From: Candidatus Koribacter versatilis Ellin345
GTDB lineage: Bacteria > Acidobacteriota > Terriglobia > Terriglobales > Acidobacteriaceae
DNA: 64,000 nucleotides
Assembly: GCF_000014005.1 (NCBI RefSeq)
Contig: NC_008009.1
Location: 3,968,001-4,032,000, forward strand
Direction of reading: 5' to 3'
The notes beneath the pieces are model-generated. The model ran no database searches. It was not told the DNA's origin and was given only the letters and a program-made list of their open reading frames with translations. Positions 52,066 through 59,373 of the stretch are shown here, piece by piece. Made by a program: the position numbers and the translations under genes. The number at the start of each line of letters is the position of its first letter. Positions within the stretch are counted from its first letter, which is position 1.

Positions 52066-52857
52066 ATGAACTCTCCATTCGCGTGGCCCGGAGGTAAGAA
52101 GCACCTGAAGAAGCGCCTGCTGCAGATGATGCCGGCGCACGAAGCTTACGTCGAAGTCTTCTCGGGATCGGCGAAATTGCTGTTCGCAAAAGAGCCTTCG
52201 CCCTGGGAGATACTTAACGACATCAACAGTGACGTGGTGAATTTCTTCCGCGTCGCGCGCCATCGCGCGGCCGAGCTGGCCGAACGGTTCGAACACGAAG
52301 TCATCGCGTCCCAGCGCTTCAAGGCATTGCGATCGGCGGCGGACGGCGCGAGCGAGATTGACCAGGCGCTGCGCTTCATCTACCTCGCGTGGTGGTCCTT
52401 CGGCGGCAAGGGCGAACACTTCGCCTCGCTGCGGATATCAGAGTTGCGGAAAGCCAAGCATCCGGTGAAGCGATCGCTGCGCCTGGTGCGCGACCTCATC
52501 CACCGCACAGCGGATCGCCTGGTGGACGTATTGATCGAGAACCGCGACTTCCTGGAATGCATCGATCGCTACGACTCAACAGACACACTGTTCTACTGCG
52601 ACCCGCCCTACACTTCATTCTCGAAGATCGCCCGTTACGGCGAGATGGCAGAGGCGCGCCACCGCGACCTGGTGTCGCGCCTGCGGAAGATCCGCGGCAA
52701 GTTCATACTGAGCTACGACGACTCACCGCTGGTGCGATCGCTGACCGATGGGTTGGAAATACAGGAAGCGCGCGTGCCTTACACGATCGCTGCGGGAGAG
52801 GCGAAGATCGGTCGCGAGTTGATCATTTCGAATTTCAGGCTGAAGAGCGTTGCGTAG
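52066..52857 (+). CDS. Dam-type DNA adenine-N6 methyltransferase (D12 class)
   Basis: 263 residues from ATG 52066. Motifs: WPGGK (7-11), AYVEVFSGSAKLLF (motif I, 28-41), NDIN (51-54) and DPPY (179-182). This is the alpha/D12 order of Dam and M.DpnII. The recognition site cannot be read. No restriction gene is adjacent, so it likely modifies phage DNA or protects it from host restriction. A 90-base relic of a related gene lies 715 bases downstream. Confidence 0.9.
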   Translation: MNSPFAWPGGKKHLKKRLLQMMPAHEAYVEVFSGSAKLLFAKEPSPWEILNDINSDVVNFFRVARHRAAELAERFEHEVIASQRFKALRSAADGASEIDQALRFIYLAWWSFGGKGEHFASLRISELRKAKHPVKRSLRLVRDLIHRTADRLVDVLIENRDFLECIDRYDSTDTLFYCDPPYTSFSKIARYGEMAEARHRDLVSRLRKIRGKFILSYDDSPLVRSLTDGLEIQEARVPYTIAAGEAKIGRELIISNFRLKSVA

Positions 52858-52910
52858 CCGGGGCGAAAAGCCAACGGGGCAGAGGGCGGGCCGGCCCCCA
52901 GCCCCATTTG

Positions 52911-53420
52911 CTAATTAGCTACTACCCATATCTCGTAAACTTGTAGCGTTAATGTGCAGTTGCTGCCTCCAACGCACGAGGTGAGCGCATAGACCTTCAG
53001 AGTGGTCAGATCCAAAGTGGTTGGAAGAGAGGTCGAACCTGTTTGGAGCGTGCTATCGGCTCCCAGGACGTTGAAGAACGTGTGTATGTCGGCACCAGTA
53101 CAGGTCGTTGTGCACCAGAACATGCGCCCCAGCCTGCCTGAGCCGCTTCCATAGAACTGGTTTCGGACATACAAAGTCAGGCTGGAGGGTGACGGCGGCC
53201 CGCTGGCAAATCCGTTCCAGTGGTGGGTATTGTCGGCATCGCCCGCAAGCTCCGTGCCACTGGCATATGAGTCTGTCGTCAGGTTGGCATCGTAAGCCAG
53301 AGTTCCAGAGGTGAAATCCCCATTGTTCGTTGTAGGTCTGATCGTCGTTTGAGCTGTCATTGCGCAGCACGAGACACAGATGGCGACGATGTTAGCGAAA
53401 ACGAAGTGTCGAAATTGCAT
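52911..53420 (-). CDS. small secreted protein of unknown function
   Basis: 169 residues from ATG 53420, with AAGGAGG upstream. A signal peptide (FVFANIVAICVSCCAMTAQ) leads to a Thr/Ser/Gly-rich beta domain (TLAYDANLTTDSYASGTELA; SSLTLYVRNQFYGSG) with two Cys pairs. It is on the opposite strand to the rightward genes around it. It shares the style of the fibre-like protein and may be an acquired accessory gene. Confidence 0.6.
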   Translation of the reverse strand: MQFRHFVFANIVAICVSCCAMTAQTTIRPTTNNGDFTSGTLAYDANLTTDSYASGTELAGDADNTHHWNGFASGPPSPSSLTLYVRNQFYGSGSGRLGRMFWCTTTCTGADIHTFFNVLGADSTLQTGSTSLPTTLDLTTLKVYALTSCVGGSNCTLTLQVYEIWVVAN

Positions 53421-53571
53421 CAAGCCTCCTTGTGATACTTCAGCGAGCGATGGTAGGGAGGTAGTTTGGCTACGTCAACGAAGCATTGGTGGTTGTACTT
53501 GTGGTGAAGTCAGAGCTTCCGTCCGTACATCAAACACCTTCCACTCGGCCAAGTAGCCTTGAGAACTCTAG

Positions 53572-53661
53572 GCGCGCGTGCCCTATACGATCTCTGCGGG
53601 AGATACGAAGCTCGGCCGAGAGCTAATCATTTCGAATTTCAGGCTCCGCGCAGCCGCGTAG
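53572..53661 (+). pseudogene. C-terminal remnant of a second DNA adenine methylase gene
   Basis: These 90 bases align without gaps to the last 90 bases of the intact methylase gene (52768-52857), 71 of 90 identical by hand count. Translated, ARVPYTISAGDTKLGREL is followed by IISNFRLRAAA and a stop, against ARVPYTIAAGEAKIGREL in the intact gene. Nothing upstream continues the match. It marks an old recombination point at the edge of the GHKL cassette. Confidence 0.8.
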
Positions 53662-53719
53662 ATCGCCATGAGCCGAGGTGCACTACAATTGAGGTGAGGG
53701 CGTTTTACATCCCTACGGG

Positions 53720-54973
53720 TTGGAGAAAACTTTGCGCCGGGGCCCCCTTCAAGACCTGCTGCGACGCACAAAACGGTTCAAACGAGGAAGGATTCGCAAC
53801 CGGCGTGTCTCTCTTCAACGACGCTTACGGCGGCGGAAGAATCTGGTGCCTCAGTTACGCGTTGTTATTCCTCCGAGCTTCTCGATCCTCGATGATCCCG
53901 AATCGAACCTCGCTTTCATATCGCGATTCCGAAGCCAGCTTTCCGCCAAGATGTACAGGTCTGTTCACTTCGATCACTCAGGGTGCAAGAACTTGGGAAT
54001 GGATGCGCAGGCGATTGTGGATGTCCTCGTTGCCGAGGAATTGGCTAGGCGACCGAACGGAATTGGAATAGGTGGAGACTTTCCCCGCGACGCTCGGACG
54101 AACGTAATGCTGCGAGCGATCGGAACGTTACGCCAGTTCGGACATCCCGAAATGAAGCTGGCTCCAGAAGTCGAGAGTCGCATCGAACGCTGTGACCGCG
54201 TCAATGGCAACGGACACAACCTCAAATACAGTTCTGAGCGGGACCGTGCTGCACTAGCATTGGTCACGTATGTTGAGCGCGTGCTCCAACATCAGTCCTT
54301 CATGCTCACCTTCGAAGGTCGTTCCGACTTGAGCAGCATAATCACGGAGGTAATCGGCAATGCCGAAGAACACAGCGGGCGCTGGTATGCCGTCGCGTTC
54401 TCGCAGCCGGGCATCGTTGAACAACAAGGCATGCCTGAACCCGAGGAATGTCAGATGGTCCTCTTTAATTTTGGCCGCTCCATTTATGAGTCCTTGGTTT
54501 CGAGAGGAGCATCTACCTATGTGAAGGAGAGGATCTCAGCCTTGGCAAATGAGCATCGTCATTCCAGGCAGTTTTCCGACAGTTGGACAGAGGAAGATCT
54601 CTGGACTCTGGCAGCTCTCCAGCAAGGTGTCAGTCGATATCGAACCGACGAAAAGGGGAAGACGCGCGGAAATGGGACGATTGAACTCATACGCGCCTTT
54701 TCCGAGCTATCCGATGTACCCAAAAAAATGTGCGTCGTTTCAGGGCACACGTATATACTCTTCGACGGAAGCTACAAATTGCGCGCCGACTCCAACGGTT
54801 TGCAAATGATTGCCTTCAATACATCGAACGATTTGGAAAAACCTCCAGACCCACGGTACGTTCGTCACTTGAAACACGGGTTCCCAGGCACGATCATCAG
54901 TATGCGATTTGTGATGGATTCCAGATACCTGGAATCGCGGATTCAAAGCAATGGCTCATCAGAACGTAATTGA
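53720..54973 (+). CDS. GHKL (histidine kinase-like) ATPase of a phage-carried cassette
   Basis: 417 residues from TTG 53720; GTG 53846 with GGAAG upstream is a good alternative that removes an odd Arg-rich N-terminus. The region FSILDDPESNLAFISRF to DHSGCKNLGMDAQAIVD (about 54-105) is a STAS-like N-terminal part. The ATPase has N-box TEVIGNAEEHSG (E210, N214, H218), a VLFNFGRS segment and a Gly loop RGNGTIELI (316-324). There is no dimerisation or phospho-His helix, so it is not a normal sensor kinase. It overlaps the next gene by 23 bases. By hand count the region is near half GC, lower than the phage genes around it. Confidence 0.72.
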   Translation: MEKTLRRGPLQDLLRRTKRFKRGRIRNRRVSLQRRLRRRKNLVPQLRVVIPPSFSILDDPESNLAFISRFRSQLSAKMYRSVHFDHSGCKNLGMDAQAIVDVLVAEELARRPNGIGIGGDFPRDARTNVMLRAIGTLRQFGHPEMKLAPEVESRIERCDRVNGNGHNLKYSSERDRAALALVTYVERVLQHQSFMLTFEGRSDLSSIITEVIGNAEEHSGRWYAVAFSQPGIVEQQGMPEPEECQMVLFNFGRSIYESLVSRGASTYVKERISALANEHRHSRQFSDSWTEEDLWTLAALQQGVSRYRTDEKGKTRGNGTIELIRAFSELSDVPKKMCVVSGHTYILFDGSYKLRADSNGLQMIAFNTSNDLEKPPDPRYVRHLKHGFPGTIISMRFVMDSRYLESRIQSNGSSERN

Positions 54974-55292
54974 CCTCATCGAGTATCGCCTTCCCGAGAC
55001 CAAGACCTACTCTGGTCGTGTGCGGGGCGAGTTCGTTCGTCGGCAGATGAAACTTGAACAACTCGATTCCCAGATCGAGGTTGTCCAGATCGTCATACCA
55101 GCGGACACTTTCAGTGTGAACATGTCCTTCTTCCTCGGGTTATTTGGTGACAGCGTCCGCACGTTGGGGAAGCACGGATTCTTCGAGCACTACTCGTTCC
55201 TCGCGCCAGCGCCGCTCCTGCGGATTTTGAATCGGTATGCAGATGAAGCGTTGAAAGAGGGCATGGCGATTCCCGAATCCAAGACCGCGTGA
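54951..55292 (+). CDS. STAS-like (DUF4325-type) protein
   Basis: 113 residues. The region VVQIVIPADTFSVNMSFFLGLFGDSVRTLGKHGF resembles the STAS-like domain that often accompanies GHKL ATPases, in a manner recalling anti-sigma factor and antagonist pairs. Its start lies inside the ATPase gene, indicating coupled synthesis and probably a complex. Family call is moderate. Confidence 0.6.
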   Translation: MAHQNVIDLIEYRLPETKTYSGRVRGEFVRRQMKLEQLDSQIEVVQIVIPADTFSVNMSFFLGLFGDSVRTLGKHGFFEHYSFLAPAPLLRILNRYADEALKEGMAIPESKTA

Positions 55293-55942
55293 TCCGCTCC
55301 GCCTTCATCGCCGTTGCTCAGTCCTTGCAAGCAGCGGCTGCACTGTCGAGGTTCGCTTGGATGCAGCCTTGGGTTTCGATCGTTCAGATCTTCGTTGGAG
55401 CGCTACAGGCCTGGATTTTATGGCGCTTGACGTACTTCATTTTCGAAAGAAATGCGCAACAGAAGGTTTCCGAGCGCCAGGCATCTTGGTTTCATAAGGT
55501 AGTAATCGATCCTCAGGTTCCCGCCCTCGAATCGTTTTTCTTAGAAATAGATGCGGTTCTCGATGTTGCAGCCACCCGGTGTCAGCAAGCTAAACTAAGC
55601 GCTCAAACCGCGGTTTTCGACGAGGTCAGTCGTAAGGCGATCGAGGACTTCACGCACACACTCATTACGGCAAGGCGTCGGCTCGTCGATCGTCTTAGGG
55701 TCTTCGACGATGGATTCGCTGACGAAATCGGCGATCGGTTCCTTGCCCTTCAAGACAAAGTTACTGAGTGGTTCGATCAGATGCGCTCCAAAAAGGCGAT
55801 TCAAGGAACAACGTCTCTATCAGATAGCCTGAATGAGGCTCACAACGGTATCGTCCGAAGGCTGATGGAATTCGAATTCACAAAATGGGGTTCTGCTACT
55901 AAGCAAGTCCGATGGAGACGCGCGTTCCTTTTGCGCGACTGA
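55289..55942 (+). CDS. membrane-anchored helical protein, possible effector
   Basis: 217 residues from GTG 55289, overlapping the STAS-like stop (GTGA). One membrane helix near the N-terminus (WVSIVQIFVGALQAWILWRLTYF, about 28-50) is followed by a long, charged helical domain (VIDPQVPALESFFLEIDAVLD ... RRRLVDRLRVFDDGFADEIGD). No enzyme motif was recognised. In the cassette it is the natural candidate for the membrane-acting output component. Confidence 0.6.
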   Translation: MIRSAFIAVAQSLQAAAALSRFAWMQPWVSIVQIFVGALQAWILWRLTYFIFERNAQQKVSERQASWFHKVVIDPQVPALESFFLEIDAVLDVAATRCQQAKLSAQTAVFDEVSRKAIEDFTHTLITARRRLVDRLRVFDDGFADEIGDRFLALQDKVTEWFDQMRSKKAIQGTTSLSDSLNEAHNGIVRRLMEFEFTKWGSATKQVRWRRAFLLRD

Positions 55943-55980
55943 GCTCCCCGAAAGCCAAATTTGCTCCGCTCCTAAAACGC

Positions 55981-56000
55981 ACCGCCCTCCGGGCGGTTTT
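55981..56000 (+). terminator. rho-independent terminator after the cassette
   Basis: ACCGCCC (55981-55987) pairs with GGGCGGT (55991-55997) over TCC and is followed by a T run. It insulates the cassette from the lysis block. Confidence 0.85.
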
Positions 56001-56021
56001 CTTGTGCTCAAAAGAAAACCA

Positions 56022-56044
56022 GACAAACCGGACAAAGCGGACGC
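56022..56044. repeat. second copy of the 9-nt iterated sequence, before the lysis block
   Basis: GACAAACCGGACAAAGCGG then ACGC: units CAGACAAAC, CGGACAAAG and CGGACGC in a row. It lies 138 bases before the glucosaminidase start, just after the terminator, the position expected for a late promoter control site. The interval 56045-56181 shows no gene. Confidence 0.5.
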
Positions 56045-56181
56045 GTACCCGCATGGATACAGCCTAGAGTCCACACATCGGCACAACCCAACTTTCGACG
56101 AAAGGAAGTCTGCGGAGAATCGCCAGAGCTAACTCGGCCGTCCTTCACCGCTCATCGGGACGGCCGGGTTCAAACAACCGA

Positions 56182-56655
56182 ATGACGACTCAATCCCAAC
56201 TCGACATGCTCGAAAAGTTTGGTGAAGCCGCGGGTGCCGAGCAGGCAAAATTCGGCGTGCCGGCGAGCGTGGTGATTGCGCAGGCAATCCTGGAGTCGGG
56301 ATGGGGTGAGCATCAGCTCGCGACACGCTACAACAATTTTTTCGGCATCAAGGCGCGCGCCGGCGAGGAGTATTGCGAATTCTCCCCGGATGCGATCGAG
56401 AAAGCGGCGGGCGACAAAACCCGCAAGCGCTATGCGAAGTTCGGCTCAATGCAGGAAGCATTCAACCGCCACGGCGAGCTGCTCTCCACCGCCGATCGCT
56501 ACCAGCCTGCGATGCGCTTTGCCAATGACCCGCTGGTTTTCGCCGCGCAACTTCAACGCTGCGGCTATTCGGAAGATCCCAAGTATGCGCGGAAGCTGAC
56601 CACGCTCATCCGCGATCACAACCTCACCCGCTTCGACGCCAAGGAGGCCGCATGA
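56182..56655 (+). CDS. phage endolysin, glucosaminidase (FlgJ/GH73-like)
   Basis: 157 residues. The segment FGVPASVVIAQAILESGWGEHQLA (about 25-50) includes the catalytic Glu of the LESGWG motif; NNFFGIKA and YAKFGSMQEAFNRHGELL follow as in GH73 enzymes. No signal peptide, so release should need the holin-like proteins downstream. It cleaves the glycan strands of peptidoglycan. Stop overlaps the next start. Confidence 0.88.
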   Translation: MTTQSQLDMLEKFGEAAGAEQAKFGVPASVVIAQAILESGWGEHQLATRYNNFFGIKARAGEEYCEFSPDAIEKAAGDKTRKRYAKFGSMQEAFNRHGELLSTADRYQPAMRFANDPLVFAAQLQRCGYSEDPKYARKLTTLIRDHNLTRFDAKEAA

Positions 56656-57299
56656 GTGCTTCGCACAGATCTCGCGCTTCGCGCTTGTTCCAGTTCATCT
56701 TCGCCATTGTCCCGGTACTGATCCTCGGGTTCCTGACGCTGATTCTCGCTGCCTGCAACGAAAGCGAATATCACAAGGCCACTCGCGCCGCCGCCGGTAT
56801 TGCATCCGGGCTCTCGGCCGCGGAGCAGGAAACGGAAGATCTCGCGAACGCCAAGCTGATCACGTTCGAAGAAGCCGGGGCGGTCCTCGGCGAGATCGAC
56901 GACGCGACGAAGGTCAACGACGAATACGTGTCGCAGTTGAAGGCATTCACGGCGATCAACGTGAGCAACCGCGTTGTCCTGATGAATTGGCTGGCGGCGA
57001 TGACCGGTTCGATCGAGCGCCTGAATTCCGGTGGCGTGTTGAAGATCAAGAACCCAGATGCCAAAGCGAAGCTGGCGGCGATCGTCGGCGGCATCCAGGC
57101 GTCGATCGCGATCCTGGAAGCGCTGGTTCCGAATTTGCAGCAGGCCGGTGCGTATCAGATGTGTCCGCAGCCGGGACTGCGCGACGCGTGGGTGGCCGAG
57201 GCGAAGAGTTTAGCGAGACACAACCAAGCGAGGGCGCGGGCCGGGTCGGGCTATGACTACCGGATGCAACCGCGCCCATTTTTGTCATTCGCCGTTTAG
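56652..57299 (+). CDS. phage lipoprotein
   Basis: 215 residues. A hydrophobic helix (FIFAIVPVLILGFLTLILAAC) ends in LAAC, a lipobox with Cys near residue 36. The mature part is helical and Ala-rich (GLSAAEQETEDLANAKLITF; AKLAAIVGGIQASIAILEAL). It may act in lysis as a spanin-like component or in superinfection control. No family recognised. Confidence 0.65.
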   Translation: MSASHRSRASRLFQFIFAIVPVLILGFLTLILAACNESEYHKATRAAAGIASGLSAAEQETEDLANAKLITFEEAGAVLGEIDDATKVNDEYVSQLKAFTAINVSNRVVLMNWLAAMTGSIERLNSGGVLKIKNPDAKAKLAAIVGGIQASIAILEALVPNLQQAGAYQMCPQPGLRDAWVAEAKSLARHNQARARAGSGYDYRMQPRPFLSFAV

Positions 57300-57314
57300 G
57301 CGACGGAGGGACGT

Positions 57315-57497
57315 ATGGAAACCGATCAGATTGTCGAGCTGGCGATGGAAGGTTTGGTGACGGCGACGAAGTTGATCGCCGAGCTAAAGGCGCAGGGGCA
57401 GTTAACCGACCAGCAGCTGCTCGATTTTGCGGCGACGAAAGACGCCGAGACCAGGGACCGGATCGAGAAGTTCCTGGCGGGGCAAAAACCGGTTTAG
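57315..57497 (+). CDS. 60-residue phage protein
   Basis: METDQIVELAMEGLVTATKL then IAELKAQGQLTDQQLLDFAA and a charged end. Helical; GGAGGGACGT precedes the ATG. Unknown family. The gap after it (57498-57663) shows no gene. Confidence 0.55.
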   Translation: METDQIVELAMEGLVTATKLIAELKAQGQLTDQQLLDFAATKDAETRDRIEKFLAGQKPV

Positions 57498-57663
57498 GCG
57501 AGTTCCCGGTTTGGCGTCGCCGGAGACGGGGATGGGGAAAGGCCCCAGATTTTCGGATCGACGCGCCAGAAAGCCGGGTGCGCGCGCACTCGGGCATTTA
57601 AACCGAGGAGTTTTACCGGTCGCAGCAGGTTGAAAAGGCAGGATTTCGGGTTTCGAGGGTCAG

Positions 57664-58014
57664 ATGGGTGTTTTGCAGGGCAAAAAGACGTATCTGGCGG
57701 GTGGACTTTTGATGCTCCTCGGGGTGGCCAGCTTCCTGACCCAAACCGGAGACGCTGACACTGCCGCCGGGATGGTAATTGCCGGTTTCGGGTTGATCGG
57801 TTTGGGAGCAAAAGCCGAGCGCCATCGCCGCGAGATCGTGGACACCCTGGAGCTGGTGAAGGCGGCGATCGAGAAGAGGCCGCTCACGACTGAAGAGAAA
57901 GCTGCGCTCGCCGGCGATGTGCTCGCGATCGGAGCTGAGGCAGCAACGACTCCGATGTTGAGTATGGCGGGGGCATCGCTTCCCGAGGCTTCGGCGCCGG
58001 AGGCGAGAGGCTGA
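57664..58014 (+). CDS. holin-like membrane protein
   Basis: 116 residues with two hydrophobic segments (YLAGGLLMLLGVASFLTQT and AAGMVIAGFGLIGLGAKAE) joined by a short acidic turn and a charged helical C-terminus. This is a common class II holin topology, and the neighbours are lysis genes. The stop overlaps the next ATG. Confidence 0.65.
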   Translation: MGVLQGKKTYLAGGLLMLLGVASFLTQTGDADTAAGMVIAGFGLIGLGAKAERHRREIVDTLELVKAAIEKRPLTTEEKAALAGDVLAIGAEAATTPMLSMAGASLPEASAPEARG

Positions 58015-58436
58015 TGCAGGCGCCGGCTCTCCAGGTCGATTACCGCGGAGCGCTGATGAAGGCAGCGCTGGCGTGCGGCGGCGGTATCGGAATGACGATC
58101 GCGTGGTTCGCGATCAAGTTCATCACCGTGGATCCGAAGCTTGCTGCCGACGTGGTGAAGACAGTGCTTGGATGGGGCCCGCTCTCACTGATTGCGATCG
58201 TGGGCGTGGTGCAGGCTGACATTCGCGCCAGGGAAAGTATGCGCGTGCAGGCCGAAGCAGCGCGGGCGCAGCAGGCATTAGCAGACGCGGTGACGCAGAT
58301 CGCGGCGAAAGACGATCGCGAGAGTGAAGAACGGCGCCGGCAATTGAATTACATCGGTGCACAGCAGGAAAAGATTTTGGAGCGGCTCGACGCGATGCGA
58401 CCGAGTCAGGCTGAGGCAAAAGGAGCGAGCGCGTGA
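58014..58436 (+). CDS. membrane protein with coiled coil (spanin- or Mu gp25-like position)
   Basis: 140 residues: two hydrophobic helices (LACGGGIGMTIAWFAIKFI and LGWGPLSLIAIVGVVQADI) and a long charged coiled coil (SMRVQAEAARAQQALADAVTQ). Similar proteins precede the terminase genes in transposable phages. Probably a lysis accessory. Coupled to both neighbours. Confidence 0.55.
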   Translation: MQAPALQVDYRGALMKAALACGGGIGMTIAWFAIKFITVDPKLAADVVKTVLGWGPLSLIAIVGVVQADIRARESMRVQAEAARAQQALADAVTQIAAKDDRESEERRRQLNYIGAQQEKILERLDAMRPSQAEAKGASA

Positions 58437-58753
58437 GTGTTACCGACATCGCGTTAATGCGGCGCTGGCGAGGAGCGATTCTCGAATACGTCTACAACGG
58501 CCATCGCCATCAGCAGAGCCGGATGGACGGCGTCGCCCTGTGGGGAATGATGCAGGACTTCGGCCACATGGCGAGCTTGAATGACGTCATCACCATGCTG
58601 CAGCAGTTGCGCGATCGCGAATACCTAACGTTCGAAGAGACTCGCAATAAGTACACGAATGAGATCTCGATCACCAAGATTCAGATCACACCTGAGGGTT
58701 GCGATCTTGTCGAGGGACTGGTGAAAGAAGATCCGGCGGTGAGAATCCTCTGA
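58433..58753 (+). CDS. winged-helix phage protein before the small terminase
   Basis: 106 residues from GTG. ALMRRWRGAILEYVYNGHRHQ and NDVITMLQQLRDREYLTFEETRN, then ISITKIQITPEGCDLVEGL, fit a winged helix. Proteins of this kind stand at the same place in other Mu-like phages. Stop overlaps the next ATG. Confidence 0.65.
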   Translation: MSVTDIALMRRWRGAILEYVYNGHRHQQSRMDGVALWGMMQDFGHMASLNDVITMLQQLRDREYLTFEETRNKYTNEISITKIQITPEGCDLVEGLVKEDPAVRIL

Positions 58754-59373
58754 TGGCCGCTCGACGTAAGACCGGAGAGAAGCCGCGCGTACGCCAACCG
58801 CTGAAGATCGATCAGCTTTCGGCAGAGATGTTGAAGCGGATACAGGACGAGCGCGCGAACTTCCGGACGTGGAAACAGATCGAGGAGGACTCGCCGAAGT
58901 GGGACGAGTGGAGCACGGTGAAGGCGGACGTGATCGAGCTTTTTCCTGATCTGCGGTTGCCGCATTCGAATTTGCAGCGCTGGTACGACATCCGCATTGA
59001 CCAAGTGCGCCAGGAGAACCTGGCCGAAACGGAAAAAGCGCGTGAGTTCGCGAGTGCGTTTCGTGATCGCGAATTCAGCGGGCTCGATGAAGCGGTGATG
59101 AACGCGATCCGCGACCAGGTCTTCTCGCTGATGAAGACCGCAGGGCCGAAAGACCAGGCGAACTTTCTCGATGCGCTTGTGGAGTTCGGACACCTGGTGG
59201 CGAAGTTCAAACGGATTGAGCTGGGCAAGGAAAAAGTCGGACTCGAACGCGAACGGCTATCCCTGGTTGCGACGAAGATCCGAGGTTTGAAGGACGAAGT
59301 GCAAAAAAAGCAGCTCACGTCAGAGGACCTGCAGGCGAGATTGGACGAGATGTATGGCATCACAGCAGCGTGA
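58753..59373 (+). CDS. DUF3486 / Mu gp27-like small terminase protein
   Basis: 206 residues from ATG 58753. PLKIDQLSAEMLKRIQDE and LPHSNLQRWYDIRIDQV match the gp27 family pattern of a KIDQL start and a Ser-x-Leu-x-Arg-(Trp/Tyr) helix. It precedes the large terminase as in Mu. Its end overlaps the next gene by 20 bases. Confidence 0.82.
   Translation: MAARRKTGEKPRVRQPLKIDQLSAEMLKRIQDERANFRTWKQIEEDSPKWDEWSTVKADVIELFPDLRLPHSNLQRWYDIRIDQVRQENLAETEKAREFASAFRDREFSGLDEAVMNAIRDQVFSLMKTAGPKDQANFLDALVEFGHLVAKFKRIELGKEKVGLERERLSLVATKIRGLKDEVQKKQLTSEDLQARLDEMYGITAA

Noticed and set aside
52911-53420. Insertion sequence between the methylase and its remnant
   Set aside because: No transposase and no terminal inverted repeats; the only gene is a secreted protein.
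53559-54071. 170-codon plus-strand frame before the GHKL gene
   Set aside because: It reads the methylase remnant and the GHKL gene in the wrong frame.
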